From: Syntrophaceae bacterium UBA5619
Lineage (GTDB): Bacteria > Desulfobacterota > Syntrophia > Syntrophales > UBA5619
Direction: 5' to 3'
DNA length: 26,596 nt
NCBI GenBank assembly: GCA_002424545.1
Contig: DIKL01000103.1
Span: forward strand, 1 to 26,596
The notes under the pieces are model-generated. The model was not told the DNA's origin, ran no database searches, and saw only the letters and a program-made list of their open reading frames with translations. Below are positions 1 to 8,762 of the stretch, piece after piece. A program made the position numbers and the translations under genes. How positions within the stretch are numbered: position 1 is the first letter of the stretch; each line of letters begins with the position of its first letter.

Positions 1-1
1 C

Positions 2-508
2 GTCAAAAGCGCCGCCGTCGCCCCGGAAATGTTGGTCCATTCCGGCCCGGCGCGCGTTTTCGACCGGGAGGAGGAGGCGCTGGAGGCGATCTTCGGCGGG
101 ATCATCAAACCCGGGGACGTGGTCGTCATCCGCTACGAGGGACCCAAGGGAGGGCCGGGGATGCGCGAACAGCTCCTGCCCACCTCGGCGATCATCGGCA
201 TGGGGCTGGGCAAGACCGTCGCCCTGATCACCGACGGGCGGTTTTCCGGCGCGACACAGGGAGCCTGCATCGGCCATGTATCGCCGGAGGCTTATCTGGG
301 GGGCCCCATCGCCCTCGTCGCCGAGGGAGACGTGATCCGGATCGATATCCCGGCCCGCACCCTTACGCTGGCGGTCGATCCGCGGGTTCTGGAGGGGCGG
401 AAAAAAACGTGGAAACCGCCCGATAGCACGAACATCGCGAAAGGCTCGCTCCTGGAGCGCTACCGGCGCATGGTGGGCTCGGCGATGAAGGGATCCGTCC
501 TGGAATAA
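2..508 (+). CDS. ilvD: Dihydroxy-acid dehydratase family protein, C-terminal part (5' truncated by window edge)
   Basis: The reading frame is open from base 2 and enters the window inside the protein, so only the last 168 residues are seen. They carry the C-terminal signature of the IlvD/Edd family: a [17 protein letters not shown] strand, the EGPKGGPGM and [12 protein letters not shown] segments, the [12 protein letters not shown] segment with the conserved serine, and GHVSPEA..GGPIAL. The family comprises Fe-S enzymes that dehydrate 2,3-dihydroxy acids to 2-oxo acids, either in branched-chain amino acid synthesis or on sugar acids. The sequence looks like a true IlvD/sugar-acid dehydratase, but the specificity cannot be settled from this end alone. 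The stop lies 13 bases before the ATG chosen for the LarA homologue, so the two are probably co-transcribed. That context favours a hydroxy-acid catabolic role, by inference, over housekeeping valine synthesis. Confidence 0.9.
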   Translation, partial: VKSAAVAPEMLVHSGPARVFDREEEALEAIFGGIIKPGDVVVIRYEGPKGGPGMREQLLPTSAIIGMGLGKTVALITDGRFSGATQGACIGHVSPEAYLGGPIALVAEGDVIRIDIPARTLTLAVDPRVLEGRKKTWKPPDSTNIAKGSLLERYRRMVGSAMKGSVLE

Positions 509-521
509 CAGGGTGCCGGAC

Positions 522-1808
522 ATGATGATCCGCAACGTAATAATGCCCTATGGAACAGAGAGCATTGAGGTTCGCATTCCCGAGGCCAATCTTGTCGGGG
601 TGTACTCCCCGCAGGACGCGGCGCCTGTAGAGGATGTCGGGGCGGAAATCCGGCGTGCCTTGGCATCGCCCATCGGTGCTCTGCCCTTACGGGAACAGCT
701 CCGGGGGTGGAAAAACGCAGTCCTGATCGCGGACGACAATACACGCCTGACGCCGACGGATGTCCTGATTCCGATTCTGTTGGACGAATGCAATGCGGCC
801 GGGATACCCGATGCGGAGGTCCGCGTAATCATCGCGCTCGGAACCCACCGCTTCATGACGGACAGGGAGATCCGGGAGAAATTCGGCGAAGAGACGCTCC
901 GCCGCGTGCCGGTCGTCAACCACCCCTACAAGGACGCGGCCGCACTCGTCGATGTGGGAACGACGGAAAACGGCGAACGCATTCGGATCAACCGCACGGT
1001 GATCGAGGCCGATTTCAAGATGGGAATCGGCAGCATCGTCCCCCACCACATCCCCGGCTACGCCGGCGGCGCGAAGATCATCCAGCCGGGCGTCTCCGGC
1101 GAGGAGACCACGGCCTACACCCACCTGCTTTCGGTGCGGGCGCCCCGTTCCTACCTGGGCGTCCTGGAGAACCCCGTCCGCCGGGAGCTTGACGCGATGG
1201 CCCGCCGGGTCGGGATGAACACGATCCTCAACACGGTCCTCAATCGGCACGGCCGGGTCGTTGAAGCCTTTTTCGGCGACGTGGTGGAGGCGTTCCGGGC
1301 CGGGGTCGCAAGATCCCGGGAGGTTTACGACGTCCCGATCCCGGAGGAGGCCGATATTGTTCTGTCGAGCTCCCATCCCTGCGATATCGAGTTTTGGCAG
1401 GCACACAAGACCCTCTACCCGTCGGACCTGGCAGTCAAGGCGGGTGGGATTGTGATCGTGGCGACCCCCTGCCCGGAAGGAATCGCGCAGACACACTGCA
1501 ATATGCTGGAAATGACCCCGTACGGCTCCCGGCGGCTACGGGAGATGGTATCCATCCGAGAGCTCGATGACGAGGTGGGCGCCGCGCTGGCGATCGCCTG
1601 GGCGCAGGTCAAGGAGCGGGAAGAGGTCTGGATCGTCTCCGACGGCATCTGCGCGGAGGAGGCCGCAAAGCTGGGCTTCCGCTATTTTTCCTCCGTTCAG
1701 GGGGCCCTGGACAAGGCCCTGGCCCAAAAAGGGTCCGGCGCTCGCGTCACGGTCCTGACCCATGCGCCGGACATGTTGCCGAGGATCACGGCTTCACCGG
1801 ACCTGTAA
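522..1808 (+). CDS. LarA-family nickel-pincer nucleotide-dependent 2-hydroxyacid racemase homologue (DUF2088)
   Basis: Lactate racemase LarA uses a nickel-pincer nucleotide (NPN) bound to a lysine to move hydride at the alpha carbon of 2-hydroxyacids. This 428-aa protein has the family's usual length and keeps the key positions: an ADDNTR motif, GTHR with the first catalytic His (about residue 109), PHHIPGYAGGAK with the second His (175) and the cofactor-anchoring Lys (185), and a downstream YTH His (201) matching the Ni ligand. In Lactobacillus plantarum LarA these are His108, His174, Lys184 and His200. The start is unsettled. GTG at 513, ATG at 522 and ATG at 525 are all in frame, and 522 has AGGGT about six bases upstream. 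The gene follows the IlvD-like gene and ends 19 bases before the convergent protease stop. The substrate is unknown, since LarA homologues act on many hydroxyacids. The NPN synthesis genes larB, larC and larE are not in the window. Confidence 0.85.
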   Translation: MMIRNVIMPYGTESIEVRIPEANLVGVYSPQDAAPVEDVGAEIRRALASPIGALPLREQLRGWKNAVLIADDNTRLTPTDVLIPILLDECNAAGIPDAEVRVIIALGTHRFMTDREIREKFGEETLRRVPVVNHPYKDAAALVDVGTTENGERIRINRTVIEADFKMGIGSIVPHHIPGYAGGAKIIQPGVSGEETTAYTHLLSVRAPRSYLGVLENPVRRELDAMARRVGMNTILNTVLNRHGRVVEAFFGDVVEAFRAGVARSREVYDVPIPEEADIVLSSSHPCDIEFWQAHKTLYPSDLAVKAGGIVIVATPCPEGIAQTHCNMLEMTPYGSRRLREMVSIRELDDEVGAALAIAWAQVKEREEVWIVSDGICAEEAAKLGFRYFSSVQGALDKALAQKGSGARVTVLTHAPDMLPRITASPDL

Positions 1809-1827
1809 GGTTCGAGACCCGGAAGGA

Positions 1828-3459
1828 TCAGGTGCGGGAGGCACGCCGCCGGGTGCAATAGATCCCGCCGACCGCAACCACCGCGAACCCGACAAGCAAC
1901 CCCAGCGGATACTTCACCCCGTAGACCACCGGCGTCAGCAGCATCCGCGTCGCCGTCCGCAGGCCCTCGCGACCCTCGATCCACGCGGCCACCGGCGGGG
2001 AATAGTCATAGTACCACCGCACGAACGCCCGCCCCGGTCCGCTCTTCAGAAGCCGGCGATCCCGGAAATCGCGCAACACCTGCACATGGGGATCCAGATA
2101 GGAGCCGTAAGCGGCCGTGGCGATGAAACACCCGCCGCCACCGCCACCGCCGGAAGGGGGAGGAGGCGGAGTCGGAGCCCATTCCATCCAGCTTTCAATC
2201 AGCGCCTGGTTCTGGCTCACCAGACGGGGCCCGCCATTATATGACGGGTTGCCAAACGCGTGAACGGCGATGATTCGTCTCGCCCCGGTATCGGAGAAAT
2301 ATTGCCAGACGGGACTGCCGCTGTTGCCGCCGCTCGTATCGGCATAATAGTATACGATACGAGATGTATTGCTCCCAACATCGCCAACCGAGGCCCACAT
2401 CGCCCGACTGTTTCCTTCGTCCTGAACCGCCGCGGGATACCCGGCAAGATTGATGATTCCCGAAGCGGCAATGTTGAAGACCAGCGGCATGTATGTGACA
2501 ATCCCCTCGCGGGAAAAGGATCTGTCGAAGAAAAGGGCGGCATAGTCGTAATTGTACTGAGAGCCCGGATCGTTTTTCACGGCATCGATATAATTTTCAT
2601 TGGTCTGCCAGGAAGAGGCGGAAAAGGTCCCATAGGGGCGGATGACATTGCCCCCTTCGGACATCTGCCTCTGGCCGGGGGCAAAATCGATCCTCGCGGC
2701 ATACCCCCCCTCTTTGAGATCATAAACCATATGGCCGTTGGTGAGCGCCGCGTGGGGGGATATAATGAAGCCGGTTCCGCGAAAATTCCCCGAGGCGTAA
2801 CCCGTCCCGACATAACCAATCCCAGGATAAGGATATCTTTCCGTGTCGACCACGCGGATTCGGGTATCCGTCCCGATCACATTCTCCGGGTTCGGCAACG
2901 GGGCCCGTTCCGGGGAAATGCCGGAACGTCGTTCCTGGTCCGGATACGCGCGGGGGGCGGGCGTGTCCGGCTCCGATGACGCGGGGGCCTCCGGAATCAG
3001 GAAATCAGCGGGGAGCTTCGGCGTCACCGGAAGGGCCTGCAGACGGGGATCATTGGGATCGAGGACCTCCCGAGCGCCAGCGGCGGGCGCCTGCTCACGC
3101 CAGCGGGCGGAGCTCTCGAGCAGCGTCCTGGCTTCGCCGACGGAGAGCCGGCGATGTTCCGGCTTCTTCAGGAAGATGCAAAATGTTCCCTTTTCCGCAA
3201 GATCGTATTCCTCCCATTTGTGGAAAACACCGTCGATATGCTGCAGAACCACCCGGGAAGGCAGGCGTTTTTCCAGGCCATCGGGACAATCCCGCAGGGC
3301 GGAATAGCCCTGGGTTGAGACCGACTGACTTCCGATCTGCGCGGCGACCGTCGTGAACAGGATAAAAATGGAAGCCAGCAGGATCAGGGCGATCCAGATC
3401 GGCGCCTTTCCATTGCTGAGCGAAAACAAAGACCTCCGGGAATTAAGCTTCTTTTTCAT
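1828..3459 (-). CDS. Secreted trypsin-like serine protease with CFI-box C-terminal sorting-type domain
   Basis: 543 aa from the ATG at 3459, which has an excellent GGAGGGG site. The frame extends 33 codons further up, but those look non-coding. A hydrophobic N-terminal segment (about 20-40) after basic residues suggests Sec export. The chymotrypsin-fold catalytic triad is visible: His243 in LTNGH, Asp305 in NYDYAALFF and Ser380 in SGGNSGSP, giving a V8/glutamyl-endopeptidase-like protease domain at about 200-430. Then come five Pro, Ser and seven Gly, followed by [10 protein letters not shown] (from Cys444), a conserved ~50-aa stretch, a hydrophobic helix (about 515-535) and the basic tail CTRRRASRT. 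This matches the family NCBI calls CFI-box-CTERM, a recurrent C-terminal module of exported proteins. Motif plus helix plus basic tail resembles sorting signals such as PEP-CTERM, but processing is inferred. It lies 100 bases after dctM, so it may be read from that operon. I saw no convincing promoter of its own. Confidence 0.88.
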   Translation of the reverse strand: MKKKLNSRRSLFSLSNGKAPIWIALILLASIFILFTTVAAQIGSQSVSTQGYSALRDCPDGLEKRLPSRVVLQHIDGVFHKWEEYDLAEKGTFCIFLKKPEHRRLSVGEARTLLESSARWREQAPAAGAREVLDPNDPRLQALPVTPKLPADFLIPEAPASSEPDTPAPRAYPDQERRSGISPERAPLPNPENVIGTDTRIRVVDTERYPYPGIGYVGTGYASGNFRGTGFIISPHAALTNGHMVYDLKEGGYAARIDFAPGQRQMSEGGNVIRPYGTFSASSWQTNENYIDAVKNDPGSQYNYDYAALFFDRSFSREGIVTYMPLVFNIAASGIINLAGYPAAVQDEGNSRAMWASVGDVGSNTSRIVYYYADTSGGNSGSPVWQYFSDTGARRIIAVHAFGNPSYNGGPRLVSQNQALIESWMEWAPTPPPPPSGGGGGGGCFIATAAYGSYLDPHVQVLRDFRDRRLLKSGPGRAFVRWYYDYSPPVAAWIEGREGLRTATRMLLTPVVYGVKYPLGLLVGFAVVAVGGIYCTRRRASRT

Positions 3460-3559
3460 GAGCCCCTCCTCAAATGGAATCAACCTTTCTCTCTGTCCGT
3501 TGACTTCTGAAATGCAACCTCTCGTTTTATTTCTAATCCCTCTCTGAAAATGCCTCATC

Positions 3560-4837
3560 TCAACGGCCCATGAACACCCCGGGCAAAAAGGTGCTCAGCC
3601 AGGGAACATAGGTGATGACGGCCAGGACCGCCAGCGAGACGGCGAAGGGCGCCCAGACCGCCCTCCCGAGGCGGTCAAGGGACATCCCCGTCACACCGCA
3701 GACCGCAAAGAGGACCGCGCCCACCGGCGGCGTGATCAACCCCAAAACGAGATTCAGGCAGATCACGACCCCCATGTGGACCGGATCGATCCCCAGATGG
3801 GCGGCCAGCGGCGCCAGAACGGGGGTCACGATCACCAGCGCGGGGGCCGTCTCCATCGGAATTCCGATGAGCAACAACAGAATGTTGACGAACAGCAGGA
3901 TCAGATAAGGCGACGTGGTCAGCGTGGAGATCCAGTCGATCAGCAGTTGGGGGATCTGGTCCACCGCAACGATCCAGGCGAAGGGCTCCGACATGGCGAT
4001 CAGCATCATCACCATCCCCGATTCCAATCCCGCTTTCAGAAAAACGCCGGGAAGGTTTTTGAGGTTCAGCCTCCGGTACAGGAACAGCCCGACGATGAGC
4101 GAGTAGACCACCGCAACGCCGGCCGCCTCGGTGGGCGTGAACATGCCGCTCAGAATGCCGCCCAGGATCAGAAAAGGCATAAAGAGGGCGGGGACCGCCT
4201 TGAACGTCGCGACCACAACTTCTTTCAAAGGCGCCCGGCGATCTCGGGGGTAGTCGCGCTTAACGGCCACAACGTACATGTAGACCATGAGGGCGCCCCC
4301 CAGCAGCAGGCCGGGGAAGACCCCGCCGAGAAAGAGGCCGCCGATCGAGACGTTCGCCGTAACGCCATAGATGATGAAGGGAATGCTCGGCGGGATGATC
4401 GGCCCCATGCAGGATGCCGTGCAGGTCAGCGCACCGGCGACATCCTCGTCGTATCCGGCTTTGGTCATGGCCGGGATCATCACCACGCCGATCGCCACCG
4501 CCGTGGCCACCGCCGCGCCGGAGATCGCTGCAAAGATGGCGCAGGCCAGGATCGTCGCATGGCCCAGCCCCCCGCGGATGTGGCCCAGAAGCAGGCGGGC
4601 GAAGCGGACAAGGTCCTGCGTGATCCCCCCCGTGTTCATGAGATTCCCCGCCAGCATGAAGAGCGGAATGGCGAGCAGTGGAAAGGTCGCCAGGCCGCCG
4701 AAGACCGTCTGGACCAGGGTGGTGATCGGCATGCCGCCGCTGAGCAACGCGTAGACCAGGGAACAGCCGCCCAGCGCCACGATGATCGGCGCGGAGATGC
4801 ACAGGAGCGCAACAAACGTGAGAATGAAAACGATCAT
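3560..4837 (-). CDS. dctM: TRAP transporter large permease subunit (DctM family)
   Basis: 425 aa, almost entirely hydrophobic, with the Gly-rich membrane repeats of DctM proteins (for example [46 protein letters not shown] and [12 protein letters not shown]). These are expected to form about 12 transmembrane helices and the sodium-coupled translocation path of the tripartite ATP-independent periplasmic transporter. The frame is open another 118 codons upstream, but that part lies over dctQ in another frame. The real start is the ATG at 4837, which overlaps the dctQ stop in an ATGA, the usual translational coupling of these two subunits. With dctP and dctQ this is a complete DctPQM importer. 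Context (a LarA homologue and panB upstream) suggests a hydroxy- or keto-carboxylate as cargo, by inference. Confidence 0.95.
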   Translation of the reverse strand: MIVFILTFVALLCISAPIIVALGGCSLVYALLSGGMPITTLVQTVFGGLATFPLLAIPLFMLAGNLMNTGGITQDLVRFARLLLGHIRGGLGHATILACAIFAAISGAAVATAVAIGVVMIPAMTKAGYDEDVAGALTCTASCMGPIIPPSIPFIIYGVTANVSIGGLFLGGVFPGLLLGGALMVYMYVVAVKRDYPRDRRAPLKEVVVATFKAVPALFMPFLILGGILSGMFTPTEAAGVAVVYSLIVGLFLYRRLNLKNLPGVFLKAGLESGMVMMLIAMSEPFAWIVAVDQIPQLLIDWISTLTTSPYLILLFVNILLLLIGIPMETAPALVIVTPVLAPLAAHLGIDPVHMGVVICLNLVLGLITPPVGAVLFAVCGVTGMSLDRLGRAVWAPFAVSLAVLAVITYVPWLSTFLPGVFMGR

Positions 4838-5325
4838 TGCGCTGCTCCTTTCGGACCGAAGCCCAAAAAGATCAACAACTCCTCCATCGTCAGAAAGAAC
4901 ATGATGAAAAAGCCGGTCGGAAGCGCGGCATAGGGATAGCTCATCACCAGACCGATCGCCGGCGAGGTCTGTTTTGCGTTGTACAGGGTCTGAAAGAGGC
5001 CGTAGCCGAACATGGCCCCGAAGAAGATCAGCGCACAGATATAACTTAAGAATTTCAGAATTTTTGCGACATTCTTGGGAACCGATTCCAGAACCGCGTC
5101 CATGCTGATCATGTAGCCCTTCTTCAGCCCCACCGCGCCGCCCAGCATCGAGGCCCAGACCAGGGAGTAGGTGGAAACCTCGCCGGACCACATGCTCATC
5201 CTCTCGAATACGTAGCGCCCGATGACTTCATAGGGAACGACGGTGGCGATGACGACCATAAACAGGATCGTCCCCAAACTGCCTACCGTCACCAGGATTT
5301 TGTTAAACCGCTGCAGTGCACGCAT
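4834..5325 (-). CDS. dctQ: TRAP transporter small permease subunit (DctQ family)
   Basis: 163 aa with four hydrophobic segments (about 13-35, 50-70, 88-110 and 130-152), the length and topology of DctQ. The motif EVIGRYVFERMSMWSGEVSTY resembles the family's conserved R-Y-F-x(n)-W-x-E-E region in the first half. DctQ pairs with DctM in the inner membrane. The start ATG at 5325 has GGAG seven bases upstream. It is separated from dctP by 130 bases containing a strong hairpin and overlaps dctM by 4 nt, so dctQ and dctM are tightly coupled while dctP sits apart, as expected if the binding protein is made in excess. Confidence 0.93.
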   Translation of the reverse strand: MRALQRFNKILVTVGSLGTILFMVVIATVVPYEVIGRYVFERMSMWSGEVSTYSLVWASMLGGAVGLKKGYMISMDAVLESVPKNVAKILKFLSYICALIFFGAMFGYGLFQTLYNAKQTSPAIGLVMSYPYAALPTGFFIMFFLTMEELLIFLGFGPKGAAQ

Positions 5326-5370
5326 GACGCCGCTCCGTAATGGGTATCGATCAGCAATAGGTGCAACGAT

Positions 5371-5410
5371 CTGTCCCCGCGGCGCAGCCCTTTGTGAGCC
5401 GCGGGGACAG
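5371..5410 (-). terminator. Intercistronic hairpin between dctP and dctQ
   Basis: The arms 5371-5383 (CTGTCCCCGCGGC) and 5398-5410 are perfect 13-bp reverse complements around a 14-nt loop, and the stem is very GC-rich. No T-run follows on the minus strand, so it is not a classic intrinsic terminator. In this position, between the binding-protein gene and the membrane-subunit genes, such stems usually act as a partial terminator or as a 3' stabiliser of the upstream message, giving more DctP than DctQM. The pairing is seen directly; the role is inferred. Confidence 0.75.
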
Positions 5411-5455
5411 GGAAATCAACGAATAACCGGACGGTTCACGCCGGCGCCCTCGGAA

Positions 5456-6451
5456 TTACTTCGCATTCATGATGGTCTCGATTTCGGCCTTGCTGAACTG
5501 ATCTTTGAATTGCTCATAGACAGGCGCCATCGCTTTCTTGAAGCTTTCTTTGTCCACGTCGCGCGTCACGGTCACGCCCTTCTTGGCCATGTCCTGGAGT
5601 TTGAACTCTTCACCGTCCCGGTTGACCTTGCGCTGGAACTTGGCCACCTCCAGGGCGGTCTTCACGACGATCTGCTGGTCTTCCTTGGGCAGGGCGTTGA
5701 ATGCCTTCGGGCTCATCAGGAACGGTGAGGGGGAGTAGACGTGCTGGCTCAGGGAGAAGAACTTCTGGCCGGCATCCCACAGCTTGGCGCTGTAGTAGAC
5801 GGCGATCGGATTCTCCTGACCGTCGATGACCTTCTGCTGCAGCGCCGTGAACACCTCGCCCCAGGCCATCGGCGTGGGATTGAGGCCCGCGGCCTTCCAG
5901 GCGGCCAGGTGGACCTTGTTCTCCATGGTCCGGATCTTGAGCCCCTTGCCGTCCTCGACCTTCTTGACCGGCCCCTTGGCGTTGGTCAGGTTGCGAAACC
6001 CGTTCTCCCAGAAGGCCAGGGCCTTGATGTTGGCCTTGCTGAAGTCATCGAGCAGTTTCTGGCCGATCGGCCCGTCCATGACCAGGTCCACATGCTTGAA
6101 ATCTCTAAAAAGGAAGGGGAAATCCAGGATGTTGATGGAGGGGCTGAACCCGCCCAGCGGGCCGGTGGATGTGACCAGCAGGTCGATCGCCCCCTGCTGG
6201 ATCCCTTCGGTCATCTCCCGCTCGCCCTTGCCCAACTGGTTGCTGGGATAGAGTTTGGTCTGGATACGGCCGTTGGTCCTCTCCTTCATCAGGTCGGCGA
6301 ACTTCTGCGCCCCGACCATGTAGGGGTGATCCATACTCTGGGTAGAGGCCAGCTTCCAGACGACCTTGTATTCCGCTGCCGCCCCCGTCCCTACTCCTGT
6401 AAAGGCCAGCGCCATCAACACCGCAAAAACCAACATGAAAACTTTTTTCAT
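5456..6451 (-). CDS. dctP: TRAP transporter solute-binding protein (DctP family)
   Basis: 331 aa from the ATG at 6451, chosen because AAAGGAGG precedes it and because the protein then begins with a clean signal peptide (MKKVF, hydrophobic core, AAA cleavage region about residue 24). An upstream in-frame Met at 6502 would hide that signal. The mature part shows DctP hallmarks: the opening KLASTQSMDHPYMVGAQKF, a P-S-N-Q-LGKGEREMTEG region, the conserved FRNLTNAKGPVK segment around the carboxylate-binding arginine, and MENKVH..AWKAAGLNPTPMAWGEVFTALQQ. It is the periplasmic receptor for the DctQM permease encoded next. It follows the second LarA homologue by 67 bases. DctP proteins bind many organic acids, so the ligand is not predicted. 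Confidence 0.95.
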   Translation of the reverse strand: MKKVFMLVFAVLMALAFTGVGTGAAAEYKVVWKLASTQSMDHPYMVGAQKFADLMKERTNGRIQTKLYPSNQLGKGEREMTEGIQQGAIDLLVTSTGPLGGFSPSINILDFPFLFRDFKHVDLVMDGPIGQKLLDDFSKANIKALAFWENGFRNLTNAKGPVKKVEDGKGLKIRTMENKVHLAAWKAAGLNPTPMAWGEVFTALQQKVIDGQENPIAVYYSAKLWDAGQKFFSLSQHVYSPSPFLMSPKAFNALPKEDQQIVVKTALEVAKFQRKVNRDGEEFKLQDMAKKGVTVTRDVDKESFKKAMAPVYEQFKDQFSKAEIETIMNAK

Positions 6452-6518
6452 TGCCCTTCCTCCTTTGTGATTGAGTGATGTAAAAAACCTGTCCCTGACC
6501 ACGGAGGGACACTGATTT

Positions 6519-7829
6519 TCACGGTTTCGCCCTTAAAATCGGCAAGGTGTTTGCCCCCTGCGGCATCAGGGCGATCCGCGGCGTCTTCGTCCCGCATCTT
6601 TTGTAGGCCTCAGCGAGGGCCTCTTCCATCGTTGCGACCGGCATGATGCCAGCCTTTCCCACCAGATCGGCGTTCTCGGGTCGGGTGACCATGATGTACG
6701 TGGCGATCTCGCCGCACTCGACCTCCTTCCAGGCCACCCATCCCGGAATCGTGAAATTCGCCCGCAGCGCCCTTTCCATCTCCAGGTTCGAAGGATGCTG
6801 GAACCACTGGGGAAATTCCGGCGGTTCCAGAATATCCGGACATTCGCTGACGACGATTACGACACCACCCTTTTTGACCGCGTAGGAGGCGTTGTCCATC
6901 GTCTTGCCGGCCTGGTAGAGATTGATGTCCTTGGGAAACCCTCCCGCCGAGGCAATGACGATATCGGCCGTGCCGGGGATCTCGACACCGTAGATCTCAT
7001 CCACCAGCTTCGTCCCCTCCTGCCAGGCGGAAACCCAGTTGCCGGCAAAGATCCCGGCATAGTCCCCGTCGGCGTTGGGCACCACGTTGACGATAAAATC
7101 GGGCTGAATAAACCCGGCGATCTCCATCATGTCTTCGTGGCATTCATTGCCGCGGGTCTTACCCGATCGGGCATTGCGGTTCGATCCGGAACCCAGTTCC
7201 CGTCCCATCGCCCAGAGGTGGTTCTGCTGAATGGTCCGGATCGAACTGAACCCGGGGATGACGCTTTTTCGGCCGCCGCCGTACCCCACCATGTAATGGT
7301 AAATGATCCCGCCGGTCAGGATGATCCGGTCGGCCTCGGCAACGACCCGGTTGATCGACACTTCCGTTCCCCGGCTCGTTTTGCCGAGGTAAACCATGTT
7401 CTCGAGATCCCGCGCGTCGTGGTTCACGACGTTCAACCGCCGGCAGACTTCCTTACCGCAGAGCAGTTCTATTTCCTCCCGGGTGTTGAGACGGTGGCTT
7501 CCCACAACGACCAGGATGCTGACATTTTCGTCGGGAATGCCGGCGCGGGCCGTGGTCTCCAGGAGGTGGGGCATGACAAGATCCATACGCTGCCAGCTCC
7601 GGGTGATGTCGCTGACGGTGATGGCCACCTTGTCCGTGGGGCGAAGAAGCTCTTGGAGAGGCGGCGAATCGATCGGTCTTTCCAGCGCGGAACGGATCGC
7701 CCCCGGGACATCGGCGATGGCCGGGTACTCCCTCCCGACCACCTCGAAGAAGACCTGCTCGTCGCGGAGGGAAAATGCCACCTCCCCCTGACCGTATCTC
7801 AGACGAATTTTTCTTACGCCCATAACCAT
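6519..7829 (-). CDS. Second LarA-family nickel-pincer nucleotide-dependent 2-hydroxyacid racemase homologue
   Basis: 436 aa. This protein is clearly diverged from the LarA homologue at 522-1808 but keeps all the same catalytic positions: SDITR near residue 75, GSHR with His112, IIYHYMVGYGGGRK with His178 and Lys188, and QQNH with His204. An active Ni-pincer enzyme of the LarA superfamily is therefore likely. The substrate pocket should differ, because flanking residues (for example YHYM against PHHI) are changed. Candidate starts are ATG 7829 and ATG 7823, neither with a strong ribosome site; 7829 is given here. It begins 24 bases after the panB stop and is followed by dctP, so it belongs to a panB-larA-dctPQM operon. 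Pairing with a TRAP importer suggests it lets the cell use both stereoisomers of an imported hydroxyacid (inference). Confidence 0.85.
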   Translation of the reverse strand: MVMGVRKIRLRYGQGEVAFSLRDEQVFFEVVGREYPAIADVPGAIRSALERPIDSPPLQELLRPTDKVAITVSDITRSWQRMDLVMPHLLETTARAGIPDENVSILVVVGSHRLNTREEIELLCGKEVCRRLNVVNHDARDLENMVYLGKTSRGTEVSINRVVAEADRIILTGGIIYHYMVGYGGGRKSVIPGFSSIRTIQQNHLWAMGRELGSGSNRNARSGKTRGNECHEDMMEIAGFIQPDFIVNVVPNADGDYAGIFAGNWVSAWQEGTKLVDEIYGVEIPGTADIVIASAGGFPKDINLYQAGKTMDNASYAVKKGGVVIVVSECPDILEPPEFPQWFQHPSNLEMERALRANFTIPGWVAWKEVECGEIATYIMVTRPENADLVGKAGIMPVATMEEALAEAYKRCGTKTPRIALMPQGANTLPILRAKP

Positions 7830-7853
7830 CCGGTCCGTCGACTTTGAAGACGC

Positions 7854-8705
7854 CTACCTGAGTTTGCCGTTGATCTCCGCAAGCACCACCGGGTCAATGC
7901 CGTAACAGTGTTCCGCCGCCGGATAGCCCCCGGTTTCCACATCCTGCCGGTATTCCTGCAGGGCCTTGCGGATGACGTCGTTCAAATCGCAGTACTGCTT
8001 GACGAATTTTGCCTTGTGCCCCTTGAAGAAACCCAGCGCGTCATGAACGACCAGGACCTGACCGTCCGTGTGAGGCCCCGCCCCAATGCCGATGATGGGG
8101 ATCCCGGCGCGTTGGGTGATGATCTTGCCGATCTCCGGCGGGATCGCCTCCAGAAGGATGCTGAAGGCGCCCGCCTCTTCGACGAGCTTGGCATCGTTGA
8201 TGAGTTTGAGTGCGCCGGCCGCATCCCTTCCCTGCGCCTTAAACCCTCCCAGGGCCGATACGGACTGGGGCGTCAGGCCGAGATGGCCCATGACGGGGAT
8301 GCCCGAACGGCAGATGGCCCGGACCCGATCGGCCATCTCCTCCCCGCCTTCCAGTTTCACCCCGTCGACGCCGCTTTCCTGGATGAAGCGGCCGGCGTTG
8401 AGAACGGCCAGTTCGTTCGATGCCTGGTAGGACATGAAGGGCATGTCGCCGATCACAAAGCTGTTCGGCGCCCCGCGTTTGACCGCGGCCGAGTGCGGGA
8501 TCATCAGATCCATCGTCACCGGGTTGGTGCCGTGAAAACCGAAGACGGTCATCCCCAGCGAATCCCCGCAGAGGATGATATCAATGCCGATCTCGTCTTC
8601 GATCGTTGCGATCGGAAAATCATACGCGGTCAGCATCGTGATGTGTTTTCCCTGGGCCTTCTTTTCCCTCAGATAAGGGATGGTTACCTTTGCGCGTTGC
8701 GCCAT
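7854..8705 (-). CDS. panB: 3-methyl-2-oxobutanoate hydroxymethyltransferase (ketopantoate hydroxymethyltransferase)
   Basis: 283 aa, a full-length PanB. The family transfers a hydroxymethyl group from 5,10-methylene-tetrahydrofolate to 2-oxoisovalerate, giving ketopantoate for pantothenate and CoA synthesis. Visible markers are LTAYDFPIA, the metal-binding CGDSLGM (Asp48), VIGDMPFMSY (Asp87), VKLEGG (Glu119), MGHLGLTPQ, LLEAIPPEIG and GIGAGPHTDGQVLV. The start ATG at 8705 has GGAGAA upstream. panC and panD are not adjacent. Instead the gene leads an operon with a LarA homologue and a TRAP importer. It may be the ordinary biosynthetic enzyme, or a copy used with hydroxy/keto-acid metabolism, where the reversible reaction could run toward 2-oxoisovalerate. 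The sequence alone does not decide. Confidence 0.93.
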   Translation of the reverse strand: MAQRAKVTIPYLREKKAQGKHITMLTAYDFPIATIEDEIGIDIILCGDSLGMTVFGFHGTNPVTMDLMIPHSAAVKRGAPNSFVIGDMPFMSYQASNELAVLNAGRFIQESGVDGVKLEGGEEMADRVRAICRSGIPVMGHLGLTPQSVSALGGFKAQGRDAAGALKLINDAKLVEEAGAFSILLEAIPPEIGKIITQRAGIPIIGIGAGPHTDGQVLVVHDALGFFKGHKAKFVKQYCDLNDVIRKALQEYRQDVETGGYPAAEHCYGIDPVVLAEINGKLR

Positions 8706-8762
8706 TGTCGTTCTCCTTCGCGGTTTGTGGTGTTGTGACTTCTTCGGAACGGGCGTCCCCCG

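Noticed and set aside
2128..2175. Short GCC/CCT-type repeat considered as a microsatellite
   Set aside because: It simply encodes the Pro-Ser-Gly linker of the protease, with mixed synonymous codons.
3218..3230. TGTGGAAAA, one mismatch from a DnaA box, considered because of the parS site
   Set aside because: Isolated within the protease coding region with no clustered boxes or AT-rich unwinding region; not evidence for an origin.
3776..4933. 385-aa plus-strand frame opposite dctM
   Set aside because: Low-complexity His/Arg/Asp/Gln protein with no family features; it is the antisense of membrane-protein codons.
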